A stretch of 64,000 nucleotides of DNA from Pseudanabaena galeata CCNP1313 (GCF_029910235.1 NZ_CP112874.1:186001-250000); one strand, 5' to 3'; numbered from the stretch's first letter, positions 36,101 through 46,116 are shown. Notes: generated by a model not told the origin, from the letters alone. A program made the numbers and translations.

Positions 36101-36234
36101 CCTTGATTCTATCGGGAGGAGGCTTTTGGCCTCCCCTCTCAGTGGTCATTGCAGGTGGTGTATTTGGCGCAACGATGTTGGCGCTCTACTTTGTTCCCTG
36201 TACCTATCTACTGTTTGTGGATAATCGTGGATAA
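33133..36234 (+). CDS. RND-family efflux transporter (AcrB/MexB-like inner-membrane pump)
   Basis: 1033 residues with the twelve-helix, two-large-loop layout: LPRLEDPELTSRFALITTFL and PGGTAERTETLVTDPIEEKI at the start, LIVALGILIDNAIILVDEMN in helix four carrying the proton-relay Asp, and the pseudo-repeated VGLVGVAVNDSITVLTALKT in the second half. It exports hydrophobic or toxic compounds with the upstream adaptor. It is of the general HAE type, unlike the heavy-metal-type pump at 52755. Confidence 0.94.
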   Translation: MAQLFFRNLRLLALVIFLIVAWGTVNYESLPRLEDPELTSRFALITTFLPGGTAERTETLVTDPIEEKIAEISEIKTYESTSRTGVSAISVDLLDSVSRSQVPLVWSRVRDKLRDVRATLPAEATEPELDEGEVRGYALLTSINWDQDSPPNYAILRRRAEVLETSLKAISGTDEAKIFGAPDEEIAVEVNTSNLASLGITTAELANQIQQSDAKTSAGQFRGENNLLYEVKGELDTLSRLQQIPIRCPSCQSNRDFRLLGDIATVSKGIAMPPTELAIAKGKPAIMIGVYVQPQYRLDRWSVDAQKVLREFQADLPKGLSLEVVFDQSRYVTARLNNLISNLLSGALILFLICILMMGWQQAIVVQITLPLCVAIALIGMGILGIPLHQMSITGLIVALGILIDNAIILVDEMNMRIKQGMPLEAAILDTVQYLRAPLLGGTLTTVFSFAPIALLSGAVGEFVGTIGLNVILAVMASLVVALTITPAIAAIVYRWSHQRTFTSSGIIYQAIGNRRWLQTGFANQGLTRWYQRSLSWALSHPKKAIALTLIPSCIGFGLMSTLSLQFFPPADREQLTLELEMPAASSLNQIQKLTQDVEKQLRTHPEIQQVHWMLGRSAPKVYYNQITNRENDSSFANAILQTQGVASNKLIHDIQIEMDAAYPAARVLVRQFEQGPPFEAPIELQVYGNDVDVLQNISEQLRSLLVQLPSITHVRTRLTDRFPQLALQVDEPEARSRGLSRRDIAQQLNSATEGIRGGTILEDTEEIPVRVRFSDRERADLNQLQSTSILPSDRNGYIPLESISTLTLEAKNAAITRKNGRRVSTVEGYLTAGTIPSQALAEFRPILAKQFQLPQGYSLEFGGEEAERTSATGGLLGYGIILGIALVVTLVLSMDSFALAGFIGIVAILSVGLGGLSLWLFNYPFGFNPIIGTVGLVGVAVNDSITVLTALKTDLKAQTGDRQAMIEVILHTTRHVLTTTFTTTAGFLPLILSGGGFWPPLSVVIAGGVFGATMLALYFVPCTYLLFVDNRG

Positions 36235-36786
36235 TCATTGATGCAAAATGGTGAGCAGTTGGTATGTTTTCTTGCTTTGTCTTGACGCTTATTCGACCAC
36301 GATGGGCTTTCTAAAAAGTGATTTTTATGATGAGAATTGCCGCACAAAAGTGTGACGGTACTTTCGTGAATTGGGATAAAGCTAAAATTAATACCAATTC
36401 ATGAAAGTGTTTTCATACTTTTGTGAATTAAAAACCAAATCCAGTAAGGTTTTTAAAAGCACAAAAGCCAAACTCAGCAAGGTTTTTAGAGCATGTTGGA
36501 GAAGTTTTTACCCCCTCTAACTCCCCCTTGTAAAGGGAGAGAATTTAAGTTTCTCCCCTTGTAAAGCGGGGATTAAGGGGGGTAAAAGCAGAAATTTATG
36601 CTAAGTAGGAGACTTCTCAAATACACTCTTAAAAACATAAAATAACTTCAGTTCGATATAGCCATTTGCGGTGTGCAAAGCACGCCGCAAATGGCTATAT
36701 CGAACTGAAGTTAAAATAGTGTAGCCATTTTATGTTTTGGTATATAGAGCTATCTGTCATACGAACATTGATTTAGGGATTTTGAA
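36235..36786. other. 552-bp gap with four inverted repeats before purK
   Basis: Contents: ACTTTCGTGAATTGG...CCAATTCATGAAAGT (36360-36408), whose right part recurs near 55953; a decayed D core (about 36509-36586); a 33-bp hairpin with one G-U (36644-36676 and 36680-36712, tip GTGC-AAA-GCAC); and outer ACATAAAAT/ATTTTATGT arms around it. No open frame of interest. Confidence 0.75.
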
Positions 36787-37947
36787 GTGATTACTCGACA
36801 AAAAATCGGGGTGATTGGAGGTGGGCAACTAGCTTGGATGATGGCGATCGCTGCCAAGCATCTCGACATTGAGCTAACCGTACAAGCAGCAAGTCCTGAT
36901 GACTCAGCCGTAACCGTAGCCGATCGCGTGATTTACGGAAAAGTTGCTGATGCTAGTGCTACCGCCCAGCTTGCCGATCATTGCCAAGCGATTACCTTTG
37001 AGAATGAATTTGTCGATCTGGTTGCTTTACAAAAGCTGACTGATCGTACTGGCGATCGCAGCTTATTGTTTTTACCAAAATTAGAAACCTTGGCGATCTC
37101 TGTCGATAAGCTAAATCAACGTCAACATTTTCGCGAGCATCATATTCCCACGCCCGAATTTTATGCTGTTGATACAATATTCGACCTTTTAACGGCAGCT
37201 GAAAAATTGAGTTATCCTTTAGTACTCAAAGCGAGAAGACATGGCTATGACGGCAAAGGTACTTGGGTAATTGCCGATGAAAGTGAAATGCGATCGGCTT
37301 GGGAAAGTATGCATCAAGCCCCTGCGATCGCTGAAGCCTTCATTCCCTTTGAGCGAGAACTTGCTGTCATTGCCGCACGATCAGAATCAGGGGAAATAGC
37401 CATTTATCCCGTTGTCGAAACTCTGCAAACCAATCAAGTTTGTCGTCGCACGATCGCCCCTGCAAGGGTTGACTCGACAATTAGTAAAAAAGTAGAAACC
37501 ATAGCGCGACAGATTGTGACCACCCTAGATGCGATTGGTGTATTTGGAATCGAATTCTTTTTAACAGTCGAAGGCGAAATCAGCGTTAATGAAATTGCAC
37601 CGCGTACCCATAACTCAGGACATTACACCATCGAAGGATGTCAAACTTCCCAATTTGAGCAGCTATTGCGCGTTGTTAGTGGGAGGCAATTAGGTAACGT
37701 CTCAATGGTTGCATCTGTGGCTGTGATGGTCAATTTGCTGGGTTTTGAGAAAACATTGGGTGTAGATGCTGATTATTTAGAAAAACGCAAGGCGATCGCT
37801 AGTTTCCCTAATACTCATATCCATTGGTACGGTAAAAAGAGTTCTTCAGTCGGGCGTAAACTTGGTCACGTTACAATTTTGGCTGAGACTCATGATCTAG
37901 CTATAAATATTAGCGATCGCATCGAAAGCATTTGGTACAGCAATTAG
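36787..37947 (+). CDS. purK: 5-(carboxyamino)imidazole ribonucleotide synthase
   Basis: An ATP-grasp enzyme making N5-CAIR from AIR, bicarbonate and ATP in purine synthesis. GVIGGGQLAWMMAIAA opens the protein; LKARRHGYDGKGTWVI is the ATP-grasp lysine loop and VNEIAPRTHNSGHYTIEGCQ the active-site stretch. 386 residues. The start is GTG at 36787: an in-frame TGA lies 18 bases upstream, and AGGGAT serves as a weak ribosome site. Confidence 0.95.
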   Translation: MITRQKIGVIGGGQLAWMMAIAAKHLDIELTVQAASPDDSAVTVADRVIYGKVADASATAQLADHCQAITFENEFVDLVALQKLTDRTGDRSLLFLPKLETLAISVDKLNQRQHFREHHIPTPEFYAVDTIFDLLTAAEKLSYPLVLKARRHGYDGKGTWVIADESEMRSAWESMHQAPAIAEAFIPFERELAVIAARSESGEIAIYPVVETLQTNQVCRRTIAPARVDSTISKKVETIARQIVTTLDAIGVFGIEFFLTVEGEISVNEIAPRTHNSGHYTIEGCQTSQFEQLLRVVSGRQLGNVSMVASVAVMVNLLGFEKTLGVDADYLEKRKAIASFPNTHIHWYGKKSSSVGRKLGHVTILAETHDLAINISDRIESIWYSN

Positions 37948-37961
37948 AAATCACTAGGTAA

Positions 37962-37981
37962 CAAGGGGCTTAAGCCCCTTG
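37962..37981. repeat. 20-bp palindrome CAAGGGGCTTAAGCCCCTTG
   Basis: Exact palindrome just after purK. The same 20 bp is inside the AMIN-TonB receptor gene (18871-18890), and a one-mismatch copy is at 51718-51737. The rest of the 256-bp gap before lipA shows nothing recognised. Confidence 0.85.
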
Positions 37982-38176
37982 GCTCTTAATACAGTATTAA
38001 AAATTTCTGAATCAAGCCAAAATGCTTATATAGAAAGCATTTCAAATAAGCGCTTTAGCTGATGAAAACCCTTTTCGCTTCGTGGGAAGTTATACATGCG
38101 TCTCAATTGTTTCATTGAACAAGAGTTAGCGGGAAGTGGATTTACTGACGTTGCCATGACCCGCTATTTTTTTGCG

Positions 38177-38207
38177 ATAAAAACGCTCCCGTAGGGAGCG
38201 TTTTTAT
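38177..38207 (-). terminator. Terminator of lipA
   Basis: ATAAAAACGCTCCC-GTA-GGGAGCGTTTTTAT, exact 14-bp arms. On the minus strand it overlaps the lipA stop codon and ends in T5. Confidence 0.85.
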
Positions 38208-39064
38208 AAGGTTTGACTAGCATGATAGGAACTGCGTACCAAAGCGCCCGATCGCACATGGGTAAACCCAACCTGCTTAGCGATCGCCCCTAGTTCATCA
38301 AACTCCTCAGGAGTCCAATATTTTTGTACAGGCAAATGCTCAAGGGATGGACGCAAATATTGACCAATCGTCAGGGAACTACAACCGATCGCATACAAAT
38401 CTTGCATCGTCTCCGTTAACTCTGCCACCGTTTCACCATGCCCCACCATTAGCCCCGACTTGGTAATAATGCGTGAATCGATCTCTTTTACAATCGCTAA
38501 AACCGACAGCGATCGCTCGTACTTTGCCCCACGTCGTACTTTGCCTTGTAAACGCTTTACGGTCTCAATATTGTGGTTGTAGCACACAGGCTCAGCCAAA
38601 GCTACCGTCTCAATGCAACGGCGATCTCCCCGAAAATCGGGAGTTAGTACTTCAATTTTGACATTGGGACGCGATCGGCGAATCTCTTGCATCGTTTCCA
38701 CAAAACAACTAGCCCCCTGATCCGCCAAATCATCCCGCGCCACCGAAGTCAGCACCACATAATCCAACCCCAATAAATTTACTGCCTCCGCTACTTTCTT
38801 CGCCTCATCGGGATCAAGTTGCATGGGCTTATGTCCCTTATCAACTTGGCAAAACCCACAAGCACGAGTACAAGTTGGCCCCATTAATAAAAAAGTTGCT
38901 GTCTTTTGGGCATAACATTCCGCACGATTGGGACAGCGACCCTCCTCACAAATAGTATGAATTCCTCGCTGCTTAATAATTTGCTGAACTTCAGATATTT
39001 CATCAGCTTTGCCGATTTGAGGGCGCAACCAACTGGGTAAACGTAACTCTTCTTTAGCGGACAT
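38204..39064 (-). CDS. lipA: Lipoyl synthase
   Basis: A radical-SAM enzyme inserting two sulfurs into protein-bound octanoate. The auxiliary cluster motif is [12 protein letters not shown], the radical-SAM cluster [11 protein letters not shown], and the C-terminal RSSYHAS supplies the conserved Ser ligand. 286 residues, full length. The ATG at 39064. Cyanobacteria often carry two lipA genes; this one is not beside lipB. Confidence 0.96.
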   Translation of the reverse strand: MSAKEELRLPSWLRPQIGKADEISEVQQIIKQRGIHTICEEGRCPNRAECYAQKTATFLLMGPTCTRACGFCQVDKGHKPMQLDPDEAKKVAEAVNLLGLDYVVLTSVARDDLADQGASCFVETMQEIRRSRPNVKIEVLTPDFRGDRRCIETVALAEPVCYNHNIETVKRLQGKVRRGAKYERSLSVLAIVKEIDSRIITKSGLMVGHGETVAELTETMQDLYAIGCSSLTIGQYLRPSLEHLPVQKYWTPEEFDELGAIAKQVGFTHVRSGALVRSSYHASQTL

Positions 39065-39140
39065 ATTGTTATATAAAAAATATATAGCTCTCTTATTAAA
39101 ACCTATAAATTTAGAGCCATATCAAAGTATAACGGTAGCC

Positions 39141-39193
39141 AAACCCAAGAAGAGAGTTACGGCGCGAAGCGCCGTAACTCTCTTCTTGGGTTT
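39141..39193. repeat. Perfect 25-bp hairpin, GGCGC-GAA-GCGCC tip
   Basis: Arms 39141-39165 and 39169-39193 are exact. The outer 15 bases AAACCCAAGAAGAGA match the hairpin at 48700-48754, while the middle differs. It lies in the 362-bp gap between lipA and the next gene, with no other feature except an AT-rich region before 39427. Confidence 0.92.
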
Positions 39194-39426
39194 ATTATCG
39201 CTACACCAATGCTGAATTTATAGGTTTGTCATAAAAAGTCTGATAAAACCTGACTAAAACCCTTTACAGATGCAACCCTATTGACTAGCATATTGCACTG
39301 ACACATTTTAATAGCCGTCATGATGCATGGGACACAAGCAAAAAACAAGGGAGAATAAGGTGCAAATAGCCCTGTTCTCTCTTGTTTTTTACTTCATAAG
39401 CAATAGTAAAGAATTTTGGAGGGGTA

Positions 39427-40746
39427 GTGTTTGATCTATTAACCAATATTCTGATTTGGATTATTGCAATCCCAATTTTCGTAATTCTGTTTAGAGCTAT
39501 TCCCAAAGACTGGTTTCGTCTTTTTGGATTAGTCATATTTACAGCGTTAATCGCAATTATTTTTGCGAACTTCAGATTTGTTGAAGACCCGATACCCAGA
39601 ATTGTTGTTGATTTCCTCACTTTCCCCTTTACGCTAGTGGGAATTATCCTACTCTTGCTGTTCTTTAACTTCTGGTTAAGGCTCAAAGATCTAAAGATTA
39701 AAAGTGGTGATAAGGTTGATAATAAAGGTGCTTCGGATAAAATTGCCACAGTTAGCAAGGAAATATTAATAGTTTTACTGATTTTTGCGATCGCTACAAA
39801 TAACGCCACCTCAGAACTATTTACCTGTTATTTAGAACAGCAAGGAGCCAATGCGATCGAGCAATCTTACCGTCGCCCAGTTCGCAATTTGACAGAACAA
39901 GAACTGCTGGATTTTAGACGCGGAGTCTACGATCTTATTGTTGTGCTTGCCGAAAATCCTCCCTATGAACCCCGTCTCCAAGAAGCGATCAGATTATGGA
40001 ACGAAGCTGATATGCAAAAAAAGCCATACATCATCTTAAGTGGCGGTAGACGTACATCTTATCCATCCACTAAAGGATATCCATGCCTGACATCACCACC
40101 ATCTCCTCCAACGCGCACTAAAGAAAATGTCAGAGATCAGATTGCCAGTCGTGCAGACATACCCAACATTGGATTGCGCTATGACCCCCGCTATGAAGGC
40201 TACTTTACCAATCCTGCTAATCCTAGCGAAGGCATTCCTGAAGTCGATCTCACTGAAGCCGATCAAATGTGTAGTGCATTGACTAGTTTCCCAAATATTT
40301 CTTTCATTCGTCCCTTTGTAATTATTGAGCCATCAGGTCGAACAATCCGAAGTAGTGGCGATGAAATTAGTAAACTGATCAAATTTATGGAAACAAACAA
40401 GTTAATCGCCGAAGATACTCGTAATAGTCGCAGAATTTTACTGATTACTTCTCCAATTGAAGCAACACGGGCTTTTTTGTCTTTTAGAAACCAAGACCTT
40501 AATGCTTCTCTGACCACGGCTAGTTATCCCTCCGATAGTCATAGTAATCTGGGCGAGCAATGTCCTTGGCCGATTGGTAAACAGTTTAGACTTAAGCCAC
40601 AATATTTTCTATTTAATGCCGAGGCTTTTGTAGATTCTGAACGAGTGTGGACAGAAATCAAAGAACTAGTCTTTTACACGCTCAGATTTTGGTTGCGTCC
40701 CCCATTAACAGACGAACGCTCTTACTATCCCAAGCAACCAACCTAA
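39427..40746 (+). CDS. Membrane protein with YdcF/SanA-like (DUF218) domain
   Basis: 439 residues. The GTG start at 39427 is backed by GGAGGGG at 39418-39424. Three or four hydrophobic segments fill the first 125 residues (ILIWIIAIPIFVILFRAI, LVGIILLLLFFNFWL). The rest resembles DUF218: ELLDFRRGVYDLIVVLAENP, KPYIILSGGRR, VDLTEADQMCSALTS, EPSGRTIRSSGDEISKLIKF and RRILLITSPIEATRAFLSF. DUF218 proteins act in envelope processes; the exact reaction is not established here. It ends in a strong terminator. Confidence 0.72.
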   Translation: MFDLLTNILIWIIAIPIFVILFRAIPKDWFRLFGLVIFTALIAIIFANFRFVEDPIPRIVVDFLTFPFTLVGIILLLLFFNFWLRLKDLKIKSGDKVDNKGASDKIATVSKEILIVLLIFAIATNNATSELFTCYLEQQGANAIEQSYRRPVRNLTEQELLDFRRGVYDLIVVLAENPPYEPRLQEAIRLWNEADMQKKPYIILSGGRRTSYPSTKGYPCLTSPPSPPTRTKENVRDQIASRADIPNIGLRYDPRYEGYFTNPANPSEGIPEVDLTEADQMCSALTSFPNISFIRPFVIIEPSGRTIRSSGDEISKLIKFMETNKLIAEDTRNSRRILLITSPIEATRAFLSFRNQDLNASLTTASYPSDSHSNLGEQCPWPIGKQFRLKPQYFLFNAEAFVDSERVWTEIKELVFYTLRFWLRPPLTDERSYYPKQPT

Positions 40747-40747
40747 T

Positions 40748-40786
40748 AAAAAAGAGAGTCGGCGCTTTGCGCCGACTCTCTTTTTT
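40748..40786. terminator. Perfect 18-bp bidirectional terminator, GGCGC tip
   Basis: AAAAAAGAGAGTCGGCGC-TTT-GCGCCGACTCTCTTTTTT, exact, with A6 and T6 at the ends so it can serve both convergent genes. A second small hairpin AAGCCTCG-TTTAG-CGAGGCTT with a T5 tail follows. Confidence 0.9.
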
Positions 40787-40820
40787 GAGAAGCCTCGTTT
40801 AGCGAGGCTTTTTATTGAAT

Positions 40821-41339
40821 CTACTTAGCTGCACCCTGAGCTTCTAGAAGCTGCTGTTTCAAACGCTCTAGGTCTGAAGCCCAACGGGGATCAGGTTGAT
40901 GTGCCTCAGAAGAGCTGCTAGAGCTAGATGTGCTTCCAGTGGTCTTCTTGTTGTTATTATTACGTTTTTTGCGTTTTGCTGCTGCTTTAATTGGAGCATC
41001 AACTGTACTTGTTACTGAAGACTCGCTCTTTGACTCAGATGAATCATCAGCACCTTCTTCCAAATCAGAACCATCTTCGGCTTTACCCTTAGTGCGAGGC
41101 AAAGCTTTTTCTAGCTTTAACACAGCACCATTAAAGTCATAACCATTAAATTTTTCAATGACAGTGTCAGCAACTTCATCAGAGCCGACGGTCACAAAAC
41201 CAAAACCACGGCATTTGCCTGTTTTGCGATCAGTTATAACTTTCAAAGATACTGAATCACCTGATTCATTGAAAATTTTTTCTAGAGCTTGGCGATCTAA
41301 TTCTGCTGGCAAGTTGCCAACATAAAGGCGAATGGACAT
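40821..41339 (-). CDS. RRM-type RNA-binding protein
   Basis: 172 residues. One RNA-recognition motif fills the first 85 residues, with RNP2 LYVGNL and RNP1 CRGFGFVTV. The rest is low-complexity: Ser/Asp/Glu rich, then Lys/Asn rich, then a Ser run, closing with PRWASDLERLKQQLLEAQGA. Cyanobacterial Rbp proteins of this kind bind mRNA, respond to cold, and can guide thylakoid-protein mRNAs to membranes. Which applies here is unknown. Confidence 0.92.
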   Translation of the reverse strand: MSIRLYVGNLPAELDRQALEKIFNESGDSVSLKVITDRKTGKCRGFGFVTVGSDEVADTVIEKFNGYDFNGAVLKLEKALPRTKGKAEDGSDLEEGADDSSESKSESSVTSTVDAPIKAAAKRKKRNNNNKKTTGSTSSSSSSSEAHQPDPRWASDLERLKQQLLEAQGAAK

Positions 41340-41775
41340 GATAATAGAAAACCTCTACGCTATAAAATCTTCAGCAGGTGACTAGAGCAGCCGCTACAAA
41401 AAACTTGTTTAAAAAACTTGTTTGCTACTTGTTAGCTTAAATTTGAGCTATTGATTACGTGCTACCTGCGATTAATCAAATTGATACGACACTCTTGTGC
41501 CATGTAACAACATAACATACAAAATGCTTGTAGTTAAAATAAAATGTAATGAAAGTATCAAAATTCAATCCTTTGCAAAAGCTAAATAGGGAGCGATCGC
41601 TAGGTTGATTAAGCCCTAAAAGCTATACAGTTAAATCTTTTACTTGGCAGTAGACACAGCTTTAAATTGTTTCTGATTGCTAAATGTTAAGTTCTAATGT
41701 TTTTACAGCTAATTACTTGACTAATAAATTTCCCCTACTGTACTATCCAATTCCATAAATTTACATGGAATTTAC
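41340..41775. other. 436-bp gap upstream of the RRM gene
   Basis: AT-rich leader and promoter region of the RRM gene. I see duplicated CTTGTTTAAAAAACTTGTTT near 41403 but no open frame, element end or strong hairpin. A long leader is common for cold-regulated rbp genes. Confidence 0.5.
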
Positions 41776-41934
41776 ATGGAATTTTTTGGCGCTATGATCA
41801 TTGGTTACTGTTTGTGGATTAGTCAGGCACTCAATGATGCCCAAAAGAAGCAAGAACAGGAAGTTGAAAAACGGATCAAAGAAAAGATGAAAAACGATCA
41901 ATACGTAAATATCCGAATTATTGAGAAGCCTTAG
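41776..41934 (+). CDS. Small membrane-anchored protein, 52 residues
   Basis: ATG at 41776, TAG at 41932-41934. A hydrophobic start MEFFGAMIIGYCLWISQAL is followed by a charged helix rich in Lys, Glu and Gln (AQKKQEQEVEKRIKEKMKND) and a short strand-like YVNIRIIEKP. The split into anchor plus amphipathic tail looks like a real small protein. GGAATTTACATGG upstream offers only a weak ribosome site. Function unknown. Confidence 0.55.
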   Translation: MEFFGAMIIGYCLWISQALNDAQKKQEQEVEKRIKEKMKNDQYVNIRIIEKP

Positions 41935-41974
41935 ATTTATGGACTTATTCCTATCCGTAGAATGCATTAGGCTA

Positions 41975-42068
41975 TATAGCGCTCCTAAATGATTTGTAAG
42001 ATTTGGAGGGTTGTGAGAGTGCCGCTCCGAAGGGGCGGCACTCTCACAACCTATTTAGGATTGCTATA
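41975..42068. repeat. Composite inverted repeat TATAGCnnTCCTAAAT with inner 20-bp hairpin
   Basis: Outer arms TATAGCGCTCCTAAAT (41975-41990) and ATTTAGGATTGCTATA (42053-42068) enclose GGTTGTGAGAGTGCCGCTCC-GAA and its complement (42009-42051, one G-U). Outer-type arms recur at 23843-23858 and 51675-51690. Confidence 0.75.
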
Positions 42069-42150
42069 GATTAAAGCATCTTCAGCTAAAATTGCTATGA
42101 TTTAGGCTGTCAAAGATGCAATCAATGTATGATTCGGTGTAATAAAGATC

Positions 42151-42735
42151 ATGAAGCTAAATCTGCAAGCTATTGGTGGTGAGCTAAAAACTCAAGTTAA
42201 AATCTTGGCGGCTTCGGTAGCGACTTTTTGGATTATTTTTATCTTAAATGAAGTAATTTTTGGGGGCAGACTTAATGCTCTGGGAATTCTACCGCATAGA
42301 TTTATCGGGTTGCGCGGGATCTTATTCGCACCATTTCTGCATGGAAATTTTTATCATATTGCAGCAAATACTGTCCCGTTTGTGATTTTGGGCTGGATGG
42401 TGATGTTGAGAAACACTAAGGACTTTTATTTTGTATCTTTTATGTCGGCATTGGTGGGAGGTCTAGGGACTTGGTTAATTGGTAGACCTAATTCTGTGCA
42501 TATTGGGGCGAGTGGTGTAATTTTTGGCTATTTTGGCTATCTACTTTTTCGCGGTTATTTTGAAAAGAGCTTTGTGGCGATCGCTATTTCGATCGCGATC
42601 GCGATTGGTTATGGAGGCATGATCTGGGGAGTATTGCCAACAAGATCGTATATCTCATGGGAGGGGCATTTATTTGGCTTTATTGGTGGCATCCTTGCCG
42701 CTAAGCTATTGTCCGCAAGTAAACCCGCCCAATAA
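42151..42735 (+). CDS. Rhomboid-family intramembrane serine protease
   Basis: 194 residues, six hydrophobic segments. The catalytic Ser is in HIGASGVIFGYFGYL and the catalytic His in ISWEGHLFGFIGG; the oxyanion-side HGNFYHIAANTVPF is also present. It cuts membrane proteins within the bilayer. Substrate unknown. The ATG at 42151 follows AATAAAGATC without a clear ribosome site. Confidence 0.92.
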   Translation: MKLNLQAIGGELKTQVKILAASVATFWIIFILNEVIFGGRLNALGILPHRFIGLRGILFAPFLHGNFYHIAANTVPFVILGWMVMLRNTKDFYFVSFMSALVGGLGTWLIGRPNSVHIGASGVIFGYFGYLLFRGYFEKSFVAIAISIAIAIGYGGMIWGVLPTRSYISWEGHLFGFIGGILAAKLLSASKPAQ

Positions 42736-42768
42736 AAAAGAGTCGGCGCTTAGCGCCGACTCTTTTTT
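42734..42768. terminator. Perfect 16-bp bidirectional terminator, GGCGC tip
   Basis: AAAAAAGAGTCGGCGC-TTA-GCGCCGACTCTTTTTT, exact. It overlaps the rhomboid stop and faces the convergent response regulator. It shares GAGTCGGCGC with the terminator at 40748, although the loops differ. Confidence 0.9.
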
Positions 42769-42776
42769 ATTGATGT

Positions 42777-43154
42777 TTAACCAACACTTTTGATTGCTTC
42801 TAGCAAACTACGAGTACAAGCCCCTTTGTCACAAAAAGCATCAATATTTGCGCCATTAGAAAGAGCTTGAGCTTTACCACCATCGGCGGCGGAGTAAGCG
42901 ACAATTTTAATATGGGGATATTTAGTTTTAATAGCGTTTGAAGCTGTCCAACCATCCATTACAGGCATGTGTAAATCCATGACCACAACATCAGGTTCAT
43001 GGTTTTGTACTTTAGCGATCGCTTCTTTGCCATTTGTTGCTACTTCAACAACGTCAATACAGGATTGGAGGGAAAGTGCTAGCTGTAAAGTACATCTGGT
43101 TAGTTCGTGGTCATCCACCACCAAAACGCGCAAAGTTTTTGTAGAAGATGTCAT
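42777..43154 (-). CDS. Single-domain response regulator (CheY-like receiver)
   Basis: 125 residues, receiver domain only. The acidic pair is at Asp14-Asp15 (VLVVDDHELTR), the phosphorylation site at Asp60 (VVVMDLHMPVMDG) and the conserved Lys at about 110 (FCDKGA). With no output domain it must signal by protein contact. No histidine kinase is adjacent. Confidence 0.92.
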   Translation of the reverse strand: MTSSTKTLRVLVVDDHELTRCTLQLALSLQSCIDVVEVATNGKEAIAKVQNHEPDVVVMDLHMPVMDGWTASNAIKTKYPHIKIVAYSAADGGKAQALSNGANIDAFCDKGACTRSLLEAIKSVG

Positions 43155-43265
43155 GGTAGGTACGGTAAGAAGGGCTTGACAATTAGTTTGTTATGTAATT
43201 AAAGATACCTCTTTTCTTACTTTAAGGCTTCTACCGCAGGGACTAAACCCAGCGCTTCTCATTAT

Positions 43266-43322
43266 AAAAACGATGTTGGTGTTTCCAGTGCCTTCGGCAC
43301 TGGAAACACCAACATCGTTTTT
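43266..43322. repeat. Perfect 27-bp hairpin with C(TTCG)G tip
   Basis: Arms 43266-43292 and 43296-43322 are exact around TTC, giving a stable CTTCGG turn. It lies in the 412-bp gap between the response regulator and sqdB, followed by a TTTTTGAAAGTC/GACTTTCAAAAA pair (to about 43357). Confidence 0.9.
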
Positions 43323-43393
43323 TTGAAAGTCTGCCAACGGAGGACTTTCAAAAAACGATGTTTATAATAAGAAATGTCAGTTCTACGAAAGCG

Positions 43394-43432
43394 AAAAATG
43401 GTAAGAATCGCTTAGCGATTCTTACCATTTTT
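43394..43432. repeat. Perfect 18-bp hairpin, tip CGC-TTA-GCG
   Basis: AAAAATGGTAAGAATCGC and its exact complement around TTA. An imperfect CCATTTGCG/CGCAAATGG stem (about 43436-43470), resembling that at 36664-36692, follows at once. Confidence 0.88.
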
Positions 43433-43566
43433 CACCATTTGCGGCGTGCGAAGCCCGACGCAAATGGCGATATCGAACTCACGTTAAGAAGTGCTGGACT
43501 AAACTCCAAAGGAAAGTAGTGCCGCTACTTTCCTTTGGGGTAATTGACGATAGCTACATTAGGCAA

Positions 43567-44730
<1,164 letters not shown>

Positions 44731-44856
44731 TTACAAAAATTTTGAGTTACAGTTTCCAAATTAACCCTATCAGGATTTCTCTCCTTTGTGATGCACAAGA
44801 CCGAAATTTATTAAGTTGTATGTGTCGAGAAACACATGGAGTGTTTGGGGTCTGAG

Positions 44857-44917
44857 GATTATTCTCAAAAAGTCGAGTGGGGCGCTGTGCGCCCCACTCG
44901 ACTTTTTGAGAATAATC
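44857..44917. repeat. Perfect 29-bp hairpin, GGGGCGC-TGT tip
   Basis: Arms 44857-44885 and 44889-44917 are exact (GATTATTCTCAAAAAGTCGA and on). It lies upstream of sqdB and of the next gene, which start in opposite directions, so it cannot terminate either. It is the only feature in the 336-bp divergent gap. Confidence 0.92.
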
Positions 44918-45054
44918 TATATAATAAATATTTGATACAATCACGCAATTTAGCCGATCGCAGCTTTTAATCGGCAAGTGTAATGTATTGAAATTAAGAT
45001 AGCCAAGAGTAGCCAGTCAGCTATTCACTATTAGCCTAGGACGATTAGTCAAGT

Positions 45055-46116
45055 ATGCTTTCGATTGCCGAACTTGCCCATAAACGAGATCCAAAGGCGA
45101 TCGCCGAAATTATTTGTCAGGAATTACAGCCCCTTGACATTGATAAACTTGATGTGGCAGTAGAAATTGTCGATAGTAGCTTGGAGCTACAAATTCATAC
45201 AGATTCTGCCATTGACAAAGAAAAATTGCTGACATTAGTCCATGGCAAACTTCAAAATTTGCATGTAGAATCAGTAGCTAAATTTAAGATTCACTGTTGG
45301 CGCAATGATCAAGAAATGCATGAGCAGCGCCTACTATGGACGGAGCAATTTATGCTAGATTTGCCGAAATCATCACCCAGTAACATCTCTGACTTAGAGC
45401 CAGATGTTGCTAATACGCGATCGCCAGAAACCAGAGCGCCAGAGCCAAAGCTTTCTAAGCATTCTGTCCTGCAACAAGCGATTTCAAAAATTGCTCCAAA
45501 TCATAATCAAACTCAAAATCATTTACCAGCTTCAAATCAAGAGCCTTCTTCCTCTAAGAGGGTAAGCAGTTCATCACTTGTGCTTACCAATCATCATCAG
45601 CAAAAAACTCAGTCAATTGGTAATTATTGGCAGTTGGTATTGGTGGGGTTATCGATTGTTTTGTTAGGTTTAGGTATTGGTGCATCTGTCAGAGCCATAA
45701 CATCTAGGGGAGTGGTTGAGTCCAGTTCGGTTACACCAGTTGTAGACTTACCTATAGAAGACAAGGTGGAAAAAAATCTAACGACTAGCACTCCAGCCTC
45801 TACTCAAACTAGAGAACCATCCGTTGTCACTTCCCCAGCTAAACCTACTGCTTCGCCATCAGTTGAGGCGATCGCCTCTTCTCCTGATGTTCAGGAGTCA
45901 GAAGCGGTTACTTTGGAAAAGTTTAATCGTATCCAAAAAGGGATGACCATTGAGCAAGTGGAAAAGGTTTTTGGTAAATCTGGACAGGTCATTGCTGAAA
46001 ATAATTCTAACGATAGTATTGGAAAGGTTTATTCGTGGAAAAATCCTCAGGGTAGTAATGCCATTATTGAGTTTAAAGATGGTCAAGTAGTGGCTAAAGC
46101 TCAAGCTGGTTTGTAG
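45055..46116 (+). CDS. Membrane protein with C-terminal BamE/SmpA-like domain
   Basis: 353 residues. The N-terminal cytoplasmic domain (about 1-95, IAELAHKRDPKAIAEIICQE) is unrecognised. A Ser/Pro/Gln-rich linker leads to one membrane segment (LVLVGLSIVLLGLGIGASV) and a Thr/Ser/Pro-rich linker. The C-terminal FNRIQKGMTIEQVEKVFGKS followed by YSWKNPQGSNAIIEFKDG is the BamE/SmpA-type fold, here outside the membrane. Function unknown; an envelope role is likely. Confidence 0.7.
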   Translation: MLSIAELAHKRDPKAIAEIICQELQPLDIDKLDVAVEIVDSSLELQIHTDSAIDKEKLLTLVHGKLQNLHVESVAKFKIHCWRNDQEMHEQRLLWTEQFMLDLPKSSPSNISDLEPDVANTRSPETRAPEPKLSKHSVLQQAISKIAPNHNQTQNHLPASNQEPSSSKRVSSSSLVLTNHHQQKTQSIGNYWQLVLVGLSIVLLGLGIGASVRAITSRGVVESSSVTPVVDLPIEDKVEKNLTTSTPASTQTREPSVVTSPAKPTASPSVEAIASSPDVQESEAVTLEKFNRIQKGMTIEQVEKVFGKSGQVIAENNSNDSIGKVYSWKNPQGSNAIIEFKDGQVVAKAQAGL

